Assembly (NCBI RefSeq): GCF_031755915.1
Contig: NC_083383.1
Location: 28,519,501 to 28,583,500, forward strand
DNA length: 64,000 nt
Reading direction: 5' to 3'
Origin: Ziziphus jujuba
Lineage: Eukaryota; Streptophyta; Magnoliopsida; Rosales; Rhamnaceae
The stretch's first letter is position 1. Each line of letters begins with the position of its first letter. Below are positions 1 through 10,737 of this stretch, piece by piece. The notes below the pieces were generated by a model. It was not told the DNA's origin. It saw only the letters and a list, made by a program, of their open reading frames with translations, and searched no databases. The position numbers and the translations under genes were made by a program.

Positions 1-1
1 G

Positions 2-370
2 AATATCGAGGAAAAAGAGTTTTCTTGGAGAATATCGAGGAAAAGAGTTTTCTTACCTAGAATTCCATTTATGCCAATAGAGAATGTAAAAGATGTTTTA
101 CATTTTAAACGTAAACAATTTCCAATACGATTATGTTTTGCAATGACAATTAATAAAGCTCAAGGACAAACATTAGACTATGTTGGTGTATATTTACCGG
201 AACCAGTTTTTTCTCATGGTCAGTTATATGTGGCTTTGTTTAGAGCAAAGATGGGACAATGTATAAAATTTTTGAATATTATGCCTTCAATCGATGAATT
301 AGATTATACATTGACCAAACATGTTGTATTTCATGAATTGTTGAGTTTAGTAAATTCTTCAAATAGGTAA
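2..370 (+). CDS. Helitron helicase, C-terminal end (partial, cut by window start)
   Basis: The frame is open from base 2 and runs to a TAG-class stop region at 368-370; the first ATG at 71 is internal, not the start. The protein reads through FLPRIPF, then FKRKQFPIRLCFAMTINKAQGQT, given here as positions 110-173, then VGVYLPEPVFSHGQLYVALFRA. These are the last helicase motifs of the PIF1-like helicase of plant Helitrons (motif with INKAQGQT and the SHGQLYVALSRA motif, where S is replaced by F here). The enzyme unwinds DNA during rolling-circle transposition. The rest, including Rep and the Walker motifs, is outside the window. A near-perfect 25-26 bp direct repeat lies at 1-26 and 30-54, inside the coding frame. 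Confidence 0.85.
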   Translation, partial: NIEEKEFSWRISRKRVFLPRIPFMPIENVKDVLHFKRKQFPIRLCFAMTINKAQGQTLDYVGVYLPEPVFSHGQLYVALFRAKMGQCIKFLNIMPSIDELDYTLTKHVVFHELLSLVNSSNR

Positions 371-768
371 GCTCAATGTATATTACTTATATTATTGATG
401 TTATTTTTATTTATTTATTTATTTTACATTTTTTGGTCATTTTTTATAGATTTGAAATCATGCTTTTGAACATATATGATTGTTTTGTTTTTTTAGTAAT
501 CTTGAGTTTGGTAATATATTGACTTTGATCAATCATTAAAGTGAGTGTTTACCATTCCTAACTGTTAACTGTCAAAAATTGACCTTTTATTTTAAAAAGC
601 AATGCAATTCATATATATGGGGTGGACAGACATTGTGACAAAAGCATTGACTATTGTGATGGTTTTGGGCATAAAACATTGAAATGTATTGTTTATTGGT
701 TATGGTCTTTATTATTGGTTATCATCACTTTAGAATGATTTGGGGGAAAAAGAAAGGGAGTTAAAACT
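371..768. other. Helitron interior, no gene seen
   Basis: AT-rich sequence between the helicase stop and the captured O-fucosyltransferase block. No conserved reading frame or splice-bounded exon was recognised. Confidence 0.6.
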
Positions 769-2067
769 TTCAGTACGACCACCTCTGCTCAATCAATTGT
801 GACCTCACATCTCTTGGATGCTTAGCAACTAAGAATTGATTGGTAATACAATGAAGCATTACACTTTTATTGCTTTTTTGTTCTGAAATATGCATAAGCC
901 TTTTACATATTGCTCTGTCAGTAATATAAATATAGGTACTTTGCAACTTAGTTTGAGTGTTAACTGCTCAGTTAGTGGAGTTATTTTGGTATGAATTTTA
1001 ATTCTAATTACTTTGGATTTATCTTAATGAGTTACTATCTTTCTCATGCATTTTTCTTTTAAAGTTCTTTACAATGTTCGCAATCAATGTGATAAACTGA
1101 CATTTTATAAATGGAAATCGTGTAGTTAATGTCAATATAGAATTTTAAACTGTGGCAAGGCTGGAAGCTTTGTGTTAAAAAGGATATCTCCAAAGCAGGT
1201 TTGATGTTTCCATTCAAGACTCATTATCAACTTTTAGTTACCTGGAATTTTTTTTTCATGAAATCAGTAGCAGGTAGGATATTTAAGCCTTTTTGTGATT
1301 TTCTAGCCACTACATGTAGGATATTGAAGCATTTTTGTGATTTTCTAGACACTACACTAAGGCTAAGATGCTAGATGCAAGGGCATTGTACGTACACACA
1401 GATACATCTGCACACACTTGGCCACCAACATGCTCTATTGTGTATGTATCACGCTTCTCTACATGTTGAACACTCCAACATCTATTGTCATGCATAATTA
1501 TCTGGTAATTTATGATAACATTCATTTTAATTGAGAGGTAGTTTTTGACTTTTGAAATATTTTAATTGTCTGACACGTGTTACTTAATGTGACAAGGACA
1601 ATATAAGAAGTATATTGAGTTTCATTTTCATTATTGTTTTGATAATTTAGGAACAAAGCTAATTATCATTTTTTTTACTATATTAAAGTTTTTAAATTTG
1701 AAAAATAAAAAATAATAATAATAAAAGAAGGATAGCTGACTGCTTATTTTTGACTTGAGATTTTTAGAATTGCCAAATTCAAATGGTTTCTTCATTATTG
1801 AAGCAAATGGTGAGTTAAACCAGCAACATATATTGGTACATTATAAATATGTTTCGGTATGATGGTTTTAGCAATTTGAAAATTGAGAACACTTCTCCTC
1901 TCTACCCCACCATAAATGAAGAAACAAGCTGAAAATATTGGTGCCAAGTATCTATATATGTAGGATATCCCTGGTTAGGAAATGGCTCTGTACAATAGTC
2001 TTATGTTTTCCAATGCATGTTGGTTTGGATGCAATTATGCATCAGGGATATGTTTGTTTATAGTTAT
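769..2067 (+). pseudogene. Captured copy of O-fucosyltransferase intron 1 (part), exons 2-3 and flanking introns
   Basis: This ~1.3 kb block matches 23211-24515 of the O-fucosyltransferase gene, same strand, nearly base for base with scattered substitutions and small indels. Both copies start at TTCAGTACGACC and stop matching at TAGTTAT. The copy of exon 2 is 1126-1198 (73 bp, as in the gene): its fifth codon is TAG (1138-1140) where the gene has TGG, and a CCT codon has become CTT. The copy of exon 3 begins about 1771: its acceptor has lost the C of CAG, a Gly codon became Glu, and CGA ATA TCG before the donor became CAT ATA TTG. The fragment is therefore a dead piece of gene. It lies just downstream of the Helitron helicase, so capture by the Helitron is the simplest explanation; a segmental duplication is possible. 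Confidence 0.9.
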
Positions 2068-2207
2068 GCAGTAGCATTTTTGAATTATATTAAAGAATGT
2101 TTTCAAGCGTTTTCCTAGGGTTTAAGATGTCTTTTTTTGCTTAATTTTGCCACAAATATCTTAGTTATGATGCTTATTTTTCATGCAATCTGATAGTTTC
2201 TCTCCTT

Positions 2208-2285
2208 TTTCTTTTGCTCCTTAATTCTCAAGATTGGAAAGCAAGGTTAAATGTACCCCTTCCTAATACCTGCTTTGAAACAAAG
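2208..2285 (+). pseudogene. Captured exon fragment of a DDX6-like DEAD-box RNA helicase (RH6/RH8/RH12 type)
   Basis: Codons from 2232 read DWKARLNVPLPNTCFETK and are followed at once by a GT splice donor (2286). Plant DHH1/DDX6-type helicases have a conserved DWKARLKLPP.DTRY.TE stretch just before the Q motif. Eight or more residues agree in order, including the DWKARL core and the position of the splice site. The next expected exon (DVTATKG, Q motif) was not found downstream. It directly follows the captured O-fucosyltransferase block, so it is read as a second host gene piece in the same Helitron. The match rests on one short exon recalled from memory, so confidence is moderate. Confidence 0.65.
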
Positions 2286-2499
2286 GTATGTTTTCCATGC
2301 TTTTGTTATATTGTCTACATTCTCCATGCTTCTTCGAAGCTATATCAAGGGAAGCTAATTTCAGGTTTTATGTCTTTAATTTCTATATTTGAGTTGATTT
2401 TATCATATCATTTAGTATCGTTCACCAGTATGGTCAAAGCATGCTTAATTTGTTTTTCCTTTGTCACACCTGCTGCCCTTCTTTTCCTATTTTAGATTG

Positions 2500-2744
2500 T
2501 AGTGCAGCATTATTTGTTATGTGGATAATTATGGTTGAATTAAATTTTTTTCGGGAGGTTGTAACATGTTGTATGGCATGGTATTTTTATATATAAATAA
2601 ACATAACCTTAGAATAAATAGATGTCAATACACATCATTTTTTGTTTTTCAACATATTTTTTTATATAAATATTAAATTTATCACTTACAAAAGATTTAT
2701 TATATTGATGTTTTTACTTGATTAGGTTTTTAGATGTCCATTAT

Positions 2745-2784
<40 letters not shown>

Positions 2785-3142
2785 GTACTCTTTTTTTTTT
2801 CAATACAAAAATGTAACAAAAATTTTCCTGCATATATCTTTTAATTAAAATAACAAGTTAATACCATTTACACAGATTAAAATAATTTTCATTTTAAATA
2901 ATATCATGACTAAAAAAGCATGGTATATTAGCTAATATATACTATTTATATATAATATTAAATTAATCTAATAAAAAAATCAACATGTAAAGAGCTATTG
3001 AAAAAAAGGTAAGGACAGCTACAAGTTTACAATATCCCATTAAGAAATATGTTATGGTTTCATGTGTATGCATATAAATTGAATTTTAAAATAAATTAAA
3101 AAAATCAAATATTTTTACTAAATGTTTTATCAAATATATCAG

Positions 3143-3174
<32 letters not shown>

Positions 3175-5039
3175 GATACTGATTTGATCCAATATGTATA
3201 AAAAAATAAATGTAAAACAAAAAAATAATTTATGTTTTGATGTGTATATAAATATGTGCATACAATATATATATATGGTTTTCAAAGTAAATTAAAAATA
3301 AATAAATATTTTTGTTGAATATTTTATCATATGTGATGTAGTAAATTTTTTCACTTTAAATATTAAATAAATTTCTGTTAAATGGGCTGGGCTTTTTTGT
3401 TAATAAATAATGGACTGGACTTACTCCAACTATTGCTTTGCATTAGCCTTTTATCTATTAGGTTAATTAAAATCCTTGAATGTTCCATCACATATTTGAT
3501 ATTCAACAATTGCCATACTGGTGAGATCCACATTTTATGTTTCTTTTTTTATTTTGCCATACAGGTGTCAGGGGTTGTGGTATGGCATGCATTATGGTTA
3601 TGATGACTTACAGTATGGTAAGGATGGAGTTAGTGTACTTTATACAAAATTTTGGACTTCATTATTGTACTTCAGAAAGGACTTTGACTTATCATGTAAC
3701 TAAAGATTTTGATTTATAATATTTTAAAGCCTATTTCCTTGGTTTTCAGTATTTAAATGCCATTGGCTTTTTTTCTTTTCTATTTTTTTTTTTTTTTTGT
3801 TTTCAGCTTTTCTCTCCCCCTACTCTCTTTATCAGTGACGACAAAGAACCTGAAGATTGTGCTATTCACTACAAAATTGGTAACTTTAATTTTTTCCATT
3901 CCTTTGTCTTATTACTTAATTTCCTCGTGCATTTCAATTCTTTTGTGAGTTCATGAATTTCATTGTGCATGGATCTTTGCATTTTTCATTGCTTTTGTGT
4001 GCACATGCATATGATTTATATTTCAGTTCTTCACCCAATACCACATATTGATATATGAAAAACCAACATGTATTTATGTTAACAAAAGGACTAGCTTGTC
4101 TGCGTAGATTATCTCAAACATCCATTTTTTAAGAGCTCTAACAACTGGCAGAGCATCTGTGTTCCTTATTCTATAGTCTTCCCTTCTTTCATTATTTGCT
4201 TTAGAAATTGCAAAATGAAATGTAGCATATTCAACAACCAACCAAAATCTAAATAAAAAAACTTTTTATGAACACTATGTAAAAAACAACTCAATATAAA
4301 TTGTTGGCTACAAAATTTTCACACTTGCTCAAGTGGTGGTCCTTAAAATTAAAATAAGCTTTCCCTTTTGGCATTCTCCTACCCATCATGTCTCTTTCCC
4401 ACACGTGTTAAAGAGTTTCATTTTTTTTTTTCGTCATACCCATTGTTTTTTTTTTCCTTTTTAAATCATTAAACCAAAAGCTTTTTAATTAAGTAGAGCA
4501 AAAGTTGAGTATCCTCTACCCATGCCCAAAAACACACATCAATTCTTCTTCTTTTTTTTCCCCATTATTATACTAAAACCATACTTAAATAAACGTCCTT
4601 AGCATTCACATAACATCTAATCATTTTAAAAAGAACCACCCTCAAAAACTTTGCTTTAAGATTATTCTCTTGTTCTATCCTATCCTTAAACCCCACACCA
4701 TCAGACAAACATAACTATACAAAAATAATAAAACCCATTTTCAAAATTGAACAATATATTTTAACTAACCCAACATTCATTAAAGCTCTAAACTCATAAT
4801 TAACAAAACAATCCCTTTGTCGGGTGGGAAAAAAAATTAAAAAAAAACAGTAAAAAAAAAAAGAAAAAAGAAAAAGTAGTGGGAGAGCATGCAATCCCAC
4901 AAGAGATTGTGATGGTCATTGTTTTTTTTCTCGCAGTCTAAAAAATAAATAAATAGTCAATGACTATGTCATCTATAATTTGGTTTATTTGATTCATAGT
5001 GATTTCATTTTATGTTTTTCTAAAATATAATATAGCAAA
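2500..5039. other. Helitron interior with exon-like fragments of unknown origin
   Basis: Mostly AT-rich, with two (TA)n tracts (about 2748-2780 and 3143-3169). Two short stretches look like captured exons because they have a pyrimidine tract and AG before, an open frame, and GTAA after. The first, about 3566-3619, can read WYGMHYGYDDLQYG. The second, about 3836-3881, can read SDDKEPEDCAIHYKI. I do not recognise either protein. No full gene is present. Confidence 0.4.
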
Positions 5040-8000
5040 ATGGTTAGAGAAGTAAAGTTAATCAACGATATTCAAGCTCAACAAAAAGGTTGGACAGTAA
5101 AAGTGGTGGTTATTGAGAAAGGAATGCCACGAGTTTCTAAATCAAGTCCAAACAAATATCAAAGGTTAATCTTAGCTGATGAAGAAGTAAGTTTGTTTTG
5201 ATAATATATTTATTTTGTATAATTTGTCTCATATATAACTCAATTTTAAGTCTCTTGTTTTTCTTATATAGGGTAATAAGATCCAGGCCACAATATATGA
5301 TGGAGACATTCACATCTTCCGAGACACACTCATAATTGGGAAAAATTATTATATTTCTAATGCTTGGGTTAAAGAAATTGGTGCACAATATTAGATTGTT
5401 CAAAATAATTTGCAATGGACTATAAATGGTCGAACCATTGTGGAAGAAGTGATTGGAGATTCAGAGATAATTGTGCTTGTTGTTTACAGCTTTGTACCGT
5501 TCTCACGACTACACACTTATATTGATTTTCTATCCCAAGTCGGTATGTTTGTCTATATAGTCAATTTGTTCAGCTATATTTTTATAACTTTTCATTTATA
5601 TTTAATTCATCATGTGGACAAATTTCTAATGATCTATAACATTTTAATTAAGTTTTGAATTTTGTTTATCATCAGATGTGATTGGAATAGCGATTGAAAT
5701 CAAGCCAAAAAAGGAGATAATCATGAGTGATGGTTTAGAGATTGTCCAAGAGATGACTTTGATGAATGATAAGTAAGTACTCCAAAAAAATAAAAATAAT
5801 TATTAATTATTAAATAAGTTAATAAACATTTTTCTGAATTTTGATTTTAATTTTATGGACAGTATGGATACTGTGATGCTTACCATGTGGAATCAATTTG
5901 TGAACAATGAATGTACTCAAATTTTGAATATTATGAATAGAAAACCAATCATAATTGGATGTCGACTTAAAGTTAGCTCATATAATGGTATGTTCCCTTA
6001 ATGACTACACTACAATTGATGTTATTTTTGAACAATTTTTATGTAATTAAAATAGTCAGCAATTTTCTAAATTAGTTTTTATTAATTCAATTTTTTACAT
6101 GCATATTTGTATTATTTATATCATTATACAGGTATCTCACTTTCAACCAAATCCTCCAGTTCGTTTGTTATTGAACTGGAGATACCACAAGCAGCTGCTT
6201 TATCAATTTGGTAAACTAATATTGGAGTTTAAATTTAGAACAATTTTTCTTGTATAAAAAATAAAAATAGCAATAATTAATTTGAGCAATTGCAGGTATA
6301 ATACTAATGCTGAAAAGGCCATGGACATAATATGTGGAAGGATTGGTCTTGAGACAAAGTCACTGTCTACACTTCCTTCTGCTGAGGACATCGTTACCAT
6401 TAAAATGATAGATAATCAACTTAATACGATAAATTTCTTGACTATTATTTTGTTTATAATTATTAACAACTATAATATTAAGATATGTTTGTACTTTTCA
6501 TTATGTAAACAGAAGAGAAGTTTTTGGATCAATGGTCACATCAAAGTGACAAATTTGATTCAACATTTTTGGTACTTAAGCTGTGAAAAATGCACAAAAA
6601 CAACTGGATATGAATTTGAACAGAGGTTTAACTGCTTGTATTGTAGACATGATCAAGTTAAAGCTATGCCAAGGTATGCACACAAATATTTGTTGTTATT
6701 ATTATTACTATTATTATTGTTATTATTACCCAATTATGCAATCATCATTATATGATAGTAACTAACAACTACTGGGTTTTTTTCCCCATTAAAAACACAC
6801 TAATTAATTATGCATGAAGAATTTATAATCAATGATATTGTATTTTTCATCTTAGGTGTGAAACATAAGATAAAGCTTTGATCTAAATGAACAAGACAAG
6901 AATAAAACAGAAAAAAGATATGATTATACCTTGTACTGATCGATTTGTACATTTGTTGAGCCCCATAGCAATCACCCCATTCTACAACTTTTGCTCATTT
7001 GTCAATATGCTGCATTTAAAAGCAAAAACAGGCTACATTATGATTGAGGATCATGCTTGCTAGCCAAAATAACGAGATTTGTTGCAAGAAAAACTCCACT
7101 GTCTTTTGAGTATTTTCGAATATTTAGTTGCCATAATGATAGAGATCCACAAAAATTAATAATTGAAATTAATCATCATTATTTGAAACTCAAAAATCAA
7201 ACTTAAACAGAGATTGTGTTTAAGAATTGGAACACAAAACAAAGAAAAATAACAAAATGAGCCATCTTTTGTGTTACTTTAATATCCCATAAACCAAAAG
7301 CAGCTTACTTGATCATTTTTCTGCCATCATCTATAAAGAGTTAAGCATGTTCCATTTGACCACTAACCAAATCCAACGTAAAAACTATGCACCATTTAAC
7401 AGCTATCAAATATCTTGGGGGGGGGGGGGGGGGGAGAAGAAATTCAGCATACTTATAATCCTAGGAATTTTCATTTATAGTTTAGTAAGCAAAATATAGG
7501 ACTCAATAAATTTTTGTTCTCTAAATACTTAGCTTATCTTTGTCATATAGATTATTACTTCATCACCTTTTATTGTAATCCATTAGGTTAATGCCTCAAT
7601 CTTTGCCTCTGCTCTCTCCACCCAGTGCCACTTCAATTTTGTATAATGTGAAATACTTTATTCAGTTATAGTATAAGACATTTCATATTATTTATTTTAT
7701 GATTAATTATAACTTCTAACTGGTAATTCTTCTTTTATTCAGGTGCCGAGTTACTGTTGATTTGATAGATGAGTCTTCATTTTTGAATGCTACATTGTTC
7801 GGAAATCAAGAAATTTCTTGGTTGCACTACATATGAGTTGATGAATAAATCTGATGGGGTAATATAATTCTTTTCATATGTGTTTGTGGAAATGACTGGT
7901 CAGTTTTAACTTGTTCTCTGAAAAAACATATATAAATGATGTAAATGCTTATGTGAGTACTAACTGTGAATCTTTCTTTTTTTTAGGATTCTGTTAAAGA

Positions 8001-8572
8001 TATTGAAAAAATTGCCACATTATCCAGTAGTCATAAGCTTCTATTTCAAGTTAAAGCATCTAAACATGAATATCGTGATATTACAAGATGGAAATACACA
8101 ATCCTTTCTGTTTGTGATACTATTTCAAAAGAAATCAACACATTAACACAAACAGATACTTCAAATGATGCTGAAGTTAGTCAAGTTTTAGAAATTGTTG
8201 AAGAGCAAAGTGGAAAATCATTAGGCATAACTGAATTGAGAGGTATGAACATGTTTGATACATTATATCTTAAGTGAAATTACATGAGCTTTTATTTAAT
8301 GTTCTAATGCATATATATTACAACTTTCAAAATCAGATATATCTGGAAGTGTTGACAATGCTAAGATAGAGCAAATTAGCAATGAAGATAAAGTCCTAGC
8401 TGATTTGGTTTCAAAGCCTACTGCAAGAAACAATGCAACAAAGAAACTAAAGCTGATGATTTCCAAAAGTGCAGGTGAGGCAGATCCAATAGCGCTGAAT
8501 GTTGAAAGTTCTCATTTAGAATTTGGTGAAGAGGGTAGGAAGCAATTTGCCAAGCTTAAAGACAATGTTTAA
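5040..8572 (+). pseudogene. RPA70-like single-stranded-DNA-binding protein of a Helitron, broken
   Basis: Exons placed by GT/AG and frame: 5040-5186, 5272-5542, 5676-5772, 5863-5987, 6132-6210, 6296-~6410, 6512-6674, 7742-~7860, ~7988-8241, ~8337-8572. The start reads MVREVKLINDI. Later parts show the RPA70 pattern: an OB fold with YQRLILADEE, then NLQWTINGRTIVEE, LTMWNQFV, and a C-terminal zinc-binding OB fold with WYLSCEKC and FNCLYC. Helitron RPA-like proteins are thought to coat the displaced strand. Two breaks are visible: an in-frame TAG at 5392-5394 and a one-base shift near 7805, where the frame runs to a stop while the next frame continues FLGCTTYELM. The intron 6675-7741 is long because it holds a foreign insert with a GET4 exon. 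The donor after exon 6 is not clear. Confidence 0.8.
6930..7009 (-). pseudogene. Captured exon of GET4 (guided entry of tail-anchored proteins 4) inside an RPA intron
   Basis: On the minus strand an AG acceptor (7011-7010) precedes an 80-bp block that ends at a GT donor (6929-6928). It reads HIDK, then an in-frame TGA, then AKVVEWGDCYGAQQMYKSIS. GET4 proteins have near their N terminus a segment of the form NIDKL.KVVE.GDYYGAQQMYKSISARY, so the TGA stands where Leu is expected. GET4 helps hand tail-anchored proteins to the GET pathway in the cytosol; this piece cannot do so. It lies opposite to the RPA gene, within its 1.07-kb intron, and marks a separate insertion or capture event. No other GET4 exon was found around it. 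Confidence 0.7.
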
Positions 8573-9415
8573 TTTGTTATCATGGGAACCATCTTTTTGT
8601 TAATGTGGACATGATAGATTACTATCAGTTCATAAGTAGATTATTATCAGTCTTTTGTGAACTTATAGCATATTTAGACTATATTATGATAGTAACACTA
8701 ATATTATTATTTTGTACATTGCAAGATGTAATAGAAAATTGATTTACGTATAACCTAATACATTTCTATTAAATCTTGCAATTTATCTTAGGAAGATAGC
8801 AATGATGCTAAGATAGTTTCATCTATGACACAAGTATTTTGTGACAACTTTTTGTTTAACGAAAATAAAATAGTCATTATGAGTTTTTAAGATTGTACTT
8901 ATATTTCTTATGATCATTTTTTATTTTTTGTATTTCTTTTAGTTAATATATAAATCCATGAATAAATTAAATTTCATGATAATGTACTAGAATCAAAATA
9001 AATTGTTTATGTTTTAATTAGTTTTAAAATTAATTTATTCTCACTAAATATCTAAAATATCTCAATATTGATTGGTGTATAAAAAAATAAAAAAAATTGA
9101 AAGGATGAAGCTAGAATCTAATTACGAACAATAATGGTTTTTGTTTTTTTAGATTTTCTGCTTTTCTAGATTTTCTGTTCATCTAAGAATTGGAAGTTTT
9201 CTTACTTCAAAATTATATTATGAGATTTGGGTATTAAATTTATGAAAAACTTGGGAGAAAATGATTAATTTCTTTATGTTTGTTAATAATTTAAGATTAA
9301 ATCCTTCTAAAAAAATTGAAAAATGTTAATTAAAAAAACTAATTTAACAACTTTTTAATTCAAACTTTTCCAAATTACTTAAAAGCTATTAAACATTCAA
9401 ATTTAATCCAAACCA

Positions 9416-9442
9416 TGTGCATCGCACGCGGCCATACCTAGT
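9416..9442 (+). other. Helitron 3' terminus: hairpin plus CTAGT
   Basis: GTGC-ATC-GCAC forms a short stem-loop (about 9417-9427), followed about 10 bases later by CTAGT at 9438-9442. This is the standard 3' end of plant Helitrons. A closely related end is at 16011-16029 in this window. Confidence 0.8.
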
Positions 9443-10737
9443 ATATGCTATAAGCGAGAAGATGAGCGAATTTTTTGTCCAATTTTTCTATTCATTTTGG
9501 TTTAAAAACGGCATTCCCCCATGCGTTTTGCCTTTTTTTTTTCCATGTGTCAAAAGCTGGTTGCACCCTCTCAACTACCCTGTTTTTCATCTAACAGTCG
9601 GTTTTGGCTTTATTATATAAATACTACCATTAAAATTTTTATTTATTTAATTTTCAATACATAACCAAACACATATCCAACAAATGTAAAAAAAAAAAAA
9701 AGGAAAAAAAAATGAAAGCAAACATTCTTATCGTCACAGAAGAAGTGAAGAGGATAAATCGATATGTCCCAAAAAAAACCTAAAACAAATGCAGTTTATT
9801 CCAAAAAGAGATGCACAATACCTTAGAACGGTAAACCCAAAAATTTAGAGAAAAATATTTAAAATATCAAAAATTGATAGGTAATCACCAAAAGCTGGAA
9901 AACTAGTTAGAGTTCAGAATTAAACCTTGCCGCTACCGGAGATAGAGGCTGTTGCTTCGTGTTGAGTCGAGAGAGAAGGAAGCAGATTGGGTTGGGTGCT
10001 TCGCGGAGAGAGACCGAAGAAGGTATTGATTGGCGTCGAGAGAGAGAGAGAGAAGCAGACCGAAAATTTTTCCAAGTCTTTTCCGAAAATTCATTTTCCT
10101 TTTTTACTTCTTTACTAATAGCCTTGGCTCTTTATGATTTAACATATCCCAACCAACCAGGTTCCGCCACGTAATAAAGCCAAGTTTGACCCCCCACTGG
10201 CATTGGGTGTAATAACACGCTCACGGTACTGTATTATTATTCATAATATAATTTTGATTATTATTTATGATAATAGTTATCTTATATAATATTTAAAAAA
10301 GCTATAAAATGTTTTAACCATATATAAAGTATTAATTATCAATAACATATTAAATTGAGCTCATTTATTATTTATGATTATGATAATGTTACATTATTAA
10401 AGTAATATAATATTAAAAAAATTATTGGAAAATAACAACATTTTAGGTGGGAAAAAAAAAACATTAGTCATAAACTTTCAAATATACCATGGCAAAGTTT
10501 AAAAAAAAAAAAAAACAACGTTTTAGCAACAAAACAAATCCATCAGTTATACGGTTTCCAACTTAAAACATAACAAAGAAAATATGCTTTACAGGGGGTA
10601 AAAAAAAAAAACGTTAGTTATATTTTTTCTAATTGCATCAGTTGTATTATAGTGCATTCTTCAATATAAATATAATATGTAATTTGCAATTTCCAATATT
10701 AGCAAAGGAAAAAAAATAAAATGAATTGGGTTTATAG
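9443..10737. other. Intergenic; 5'-UTR-like CT/GA-rich block, no gene
   Basis: No conserved reading frame. The segment 9900-10190 has higher GC and, read on the minus strand, looks like a plant 5' leader (TCTCTCTC runs, CTTCTTCGGTCTC), but no coding exon follows before the Helitron end at 9442. The rest is AT-rich with several A-runs. Confidence 0.5.

Larger units (their letters stand above)
1..9442 (+). mobile_element. Right (3') part of a large Helitron with captured gene fragments
   Basis: Seen: the C-terminal end of a Helitron helicase (2-370), an RPA70-like OB-fold gene on the same strand (5040-8572), and a short hairpin followed by CTAGT at 9438-9442. Rolling-circle Helitrons carry a Rep/helicase gene, in plants often also RPA-like genes, begin with TC and end with a hairpin and CTRRT. 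The 5' end lies before the window. Between helicase and RPA are pieces of host genes (769-2067, 2208-2285), and one more sits inside an RPA intron (6930-7009, opposite strand), as expected from Helitron gene capture. The base after CTAGT is A, not the usual T, so the exact end is slightly uncertain. The RPA gene has an in-frame stop and a frameshift, so this copy is probably no longer autonomous. Confidence 0.8.

Noticed and set aside
6282..6755. 157-codon open frame
   Set aside because: Joins two RPA exons through an intron and ends in a TTA-repeat; the exon parts are already listed under the RPA gene.
7418..7435. Run of about 18 G on the + strand
   Set aside because: Homopolymer in an intron insert; could be a G-quadruplex or sequencing/assembly slip, but nothing around it supports a function.
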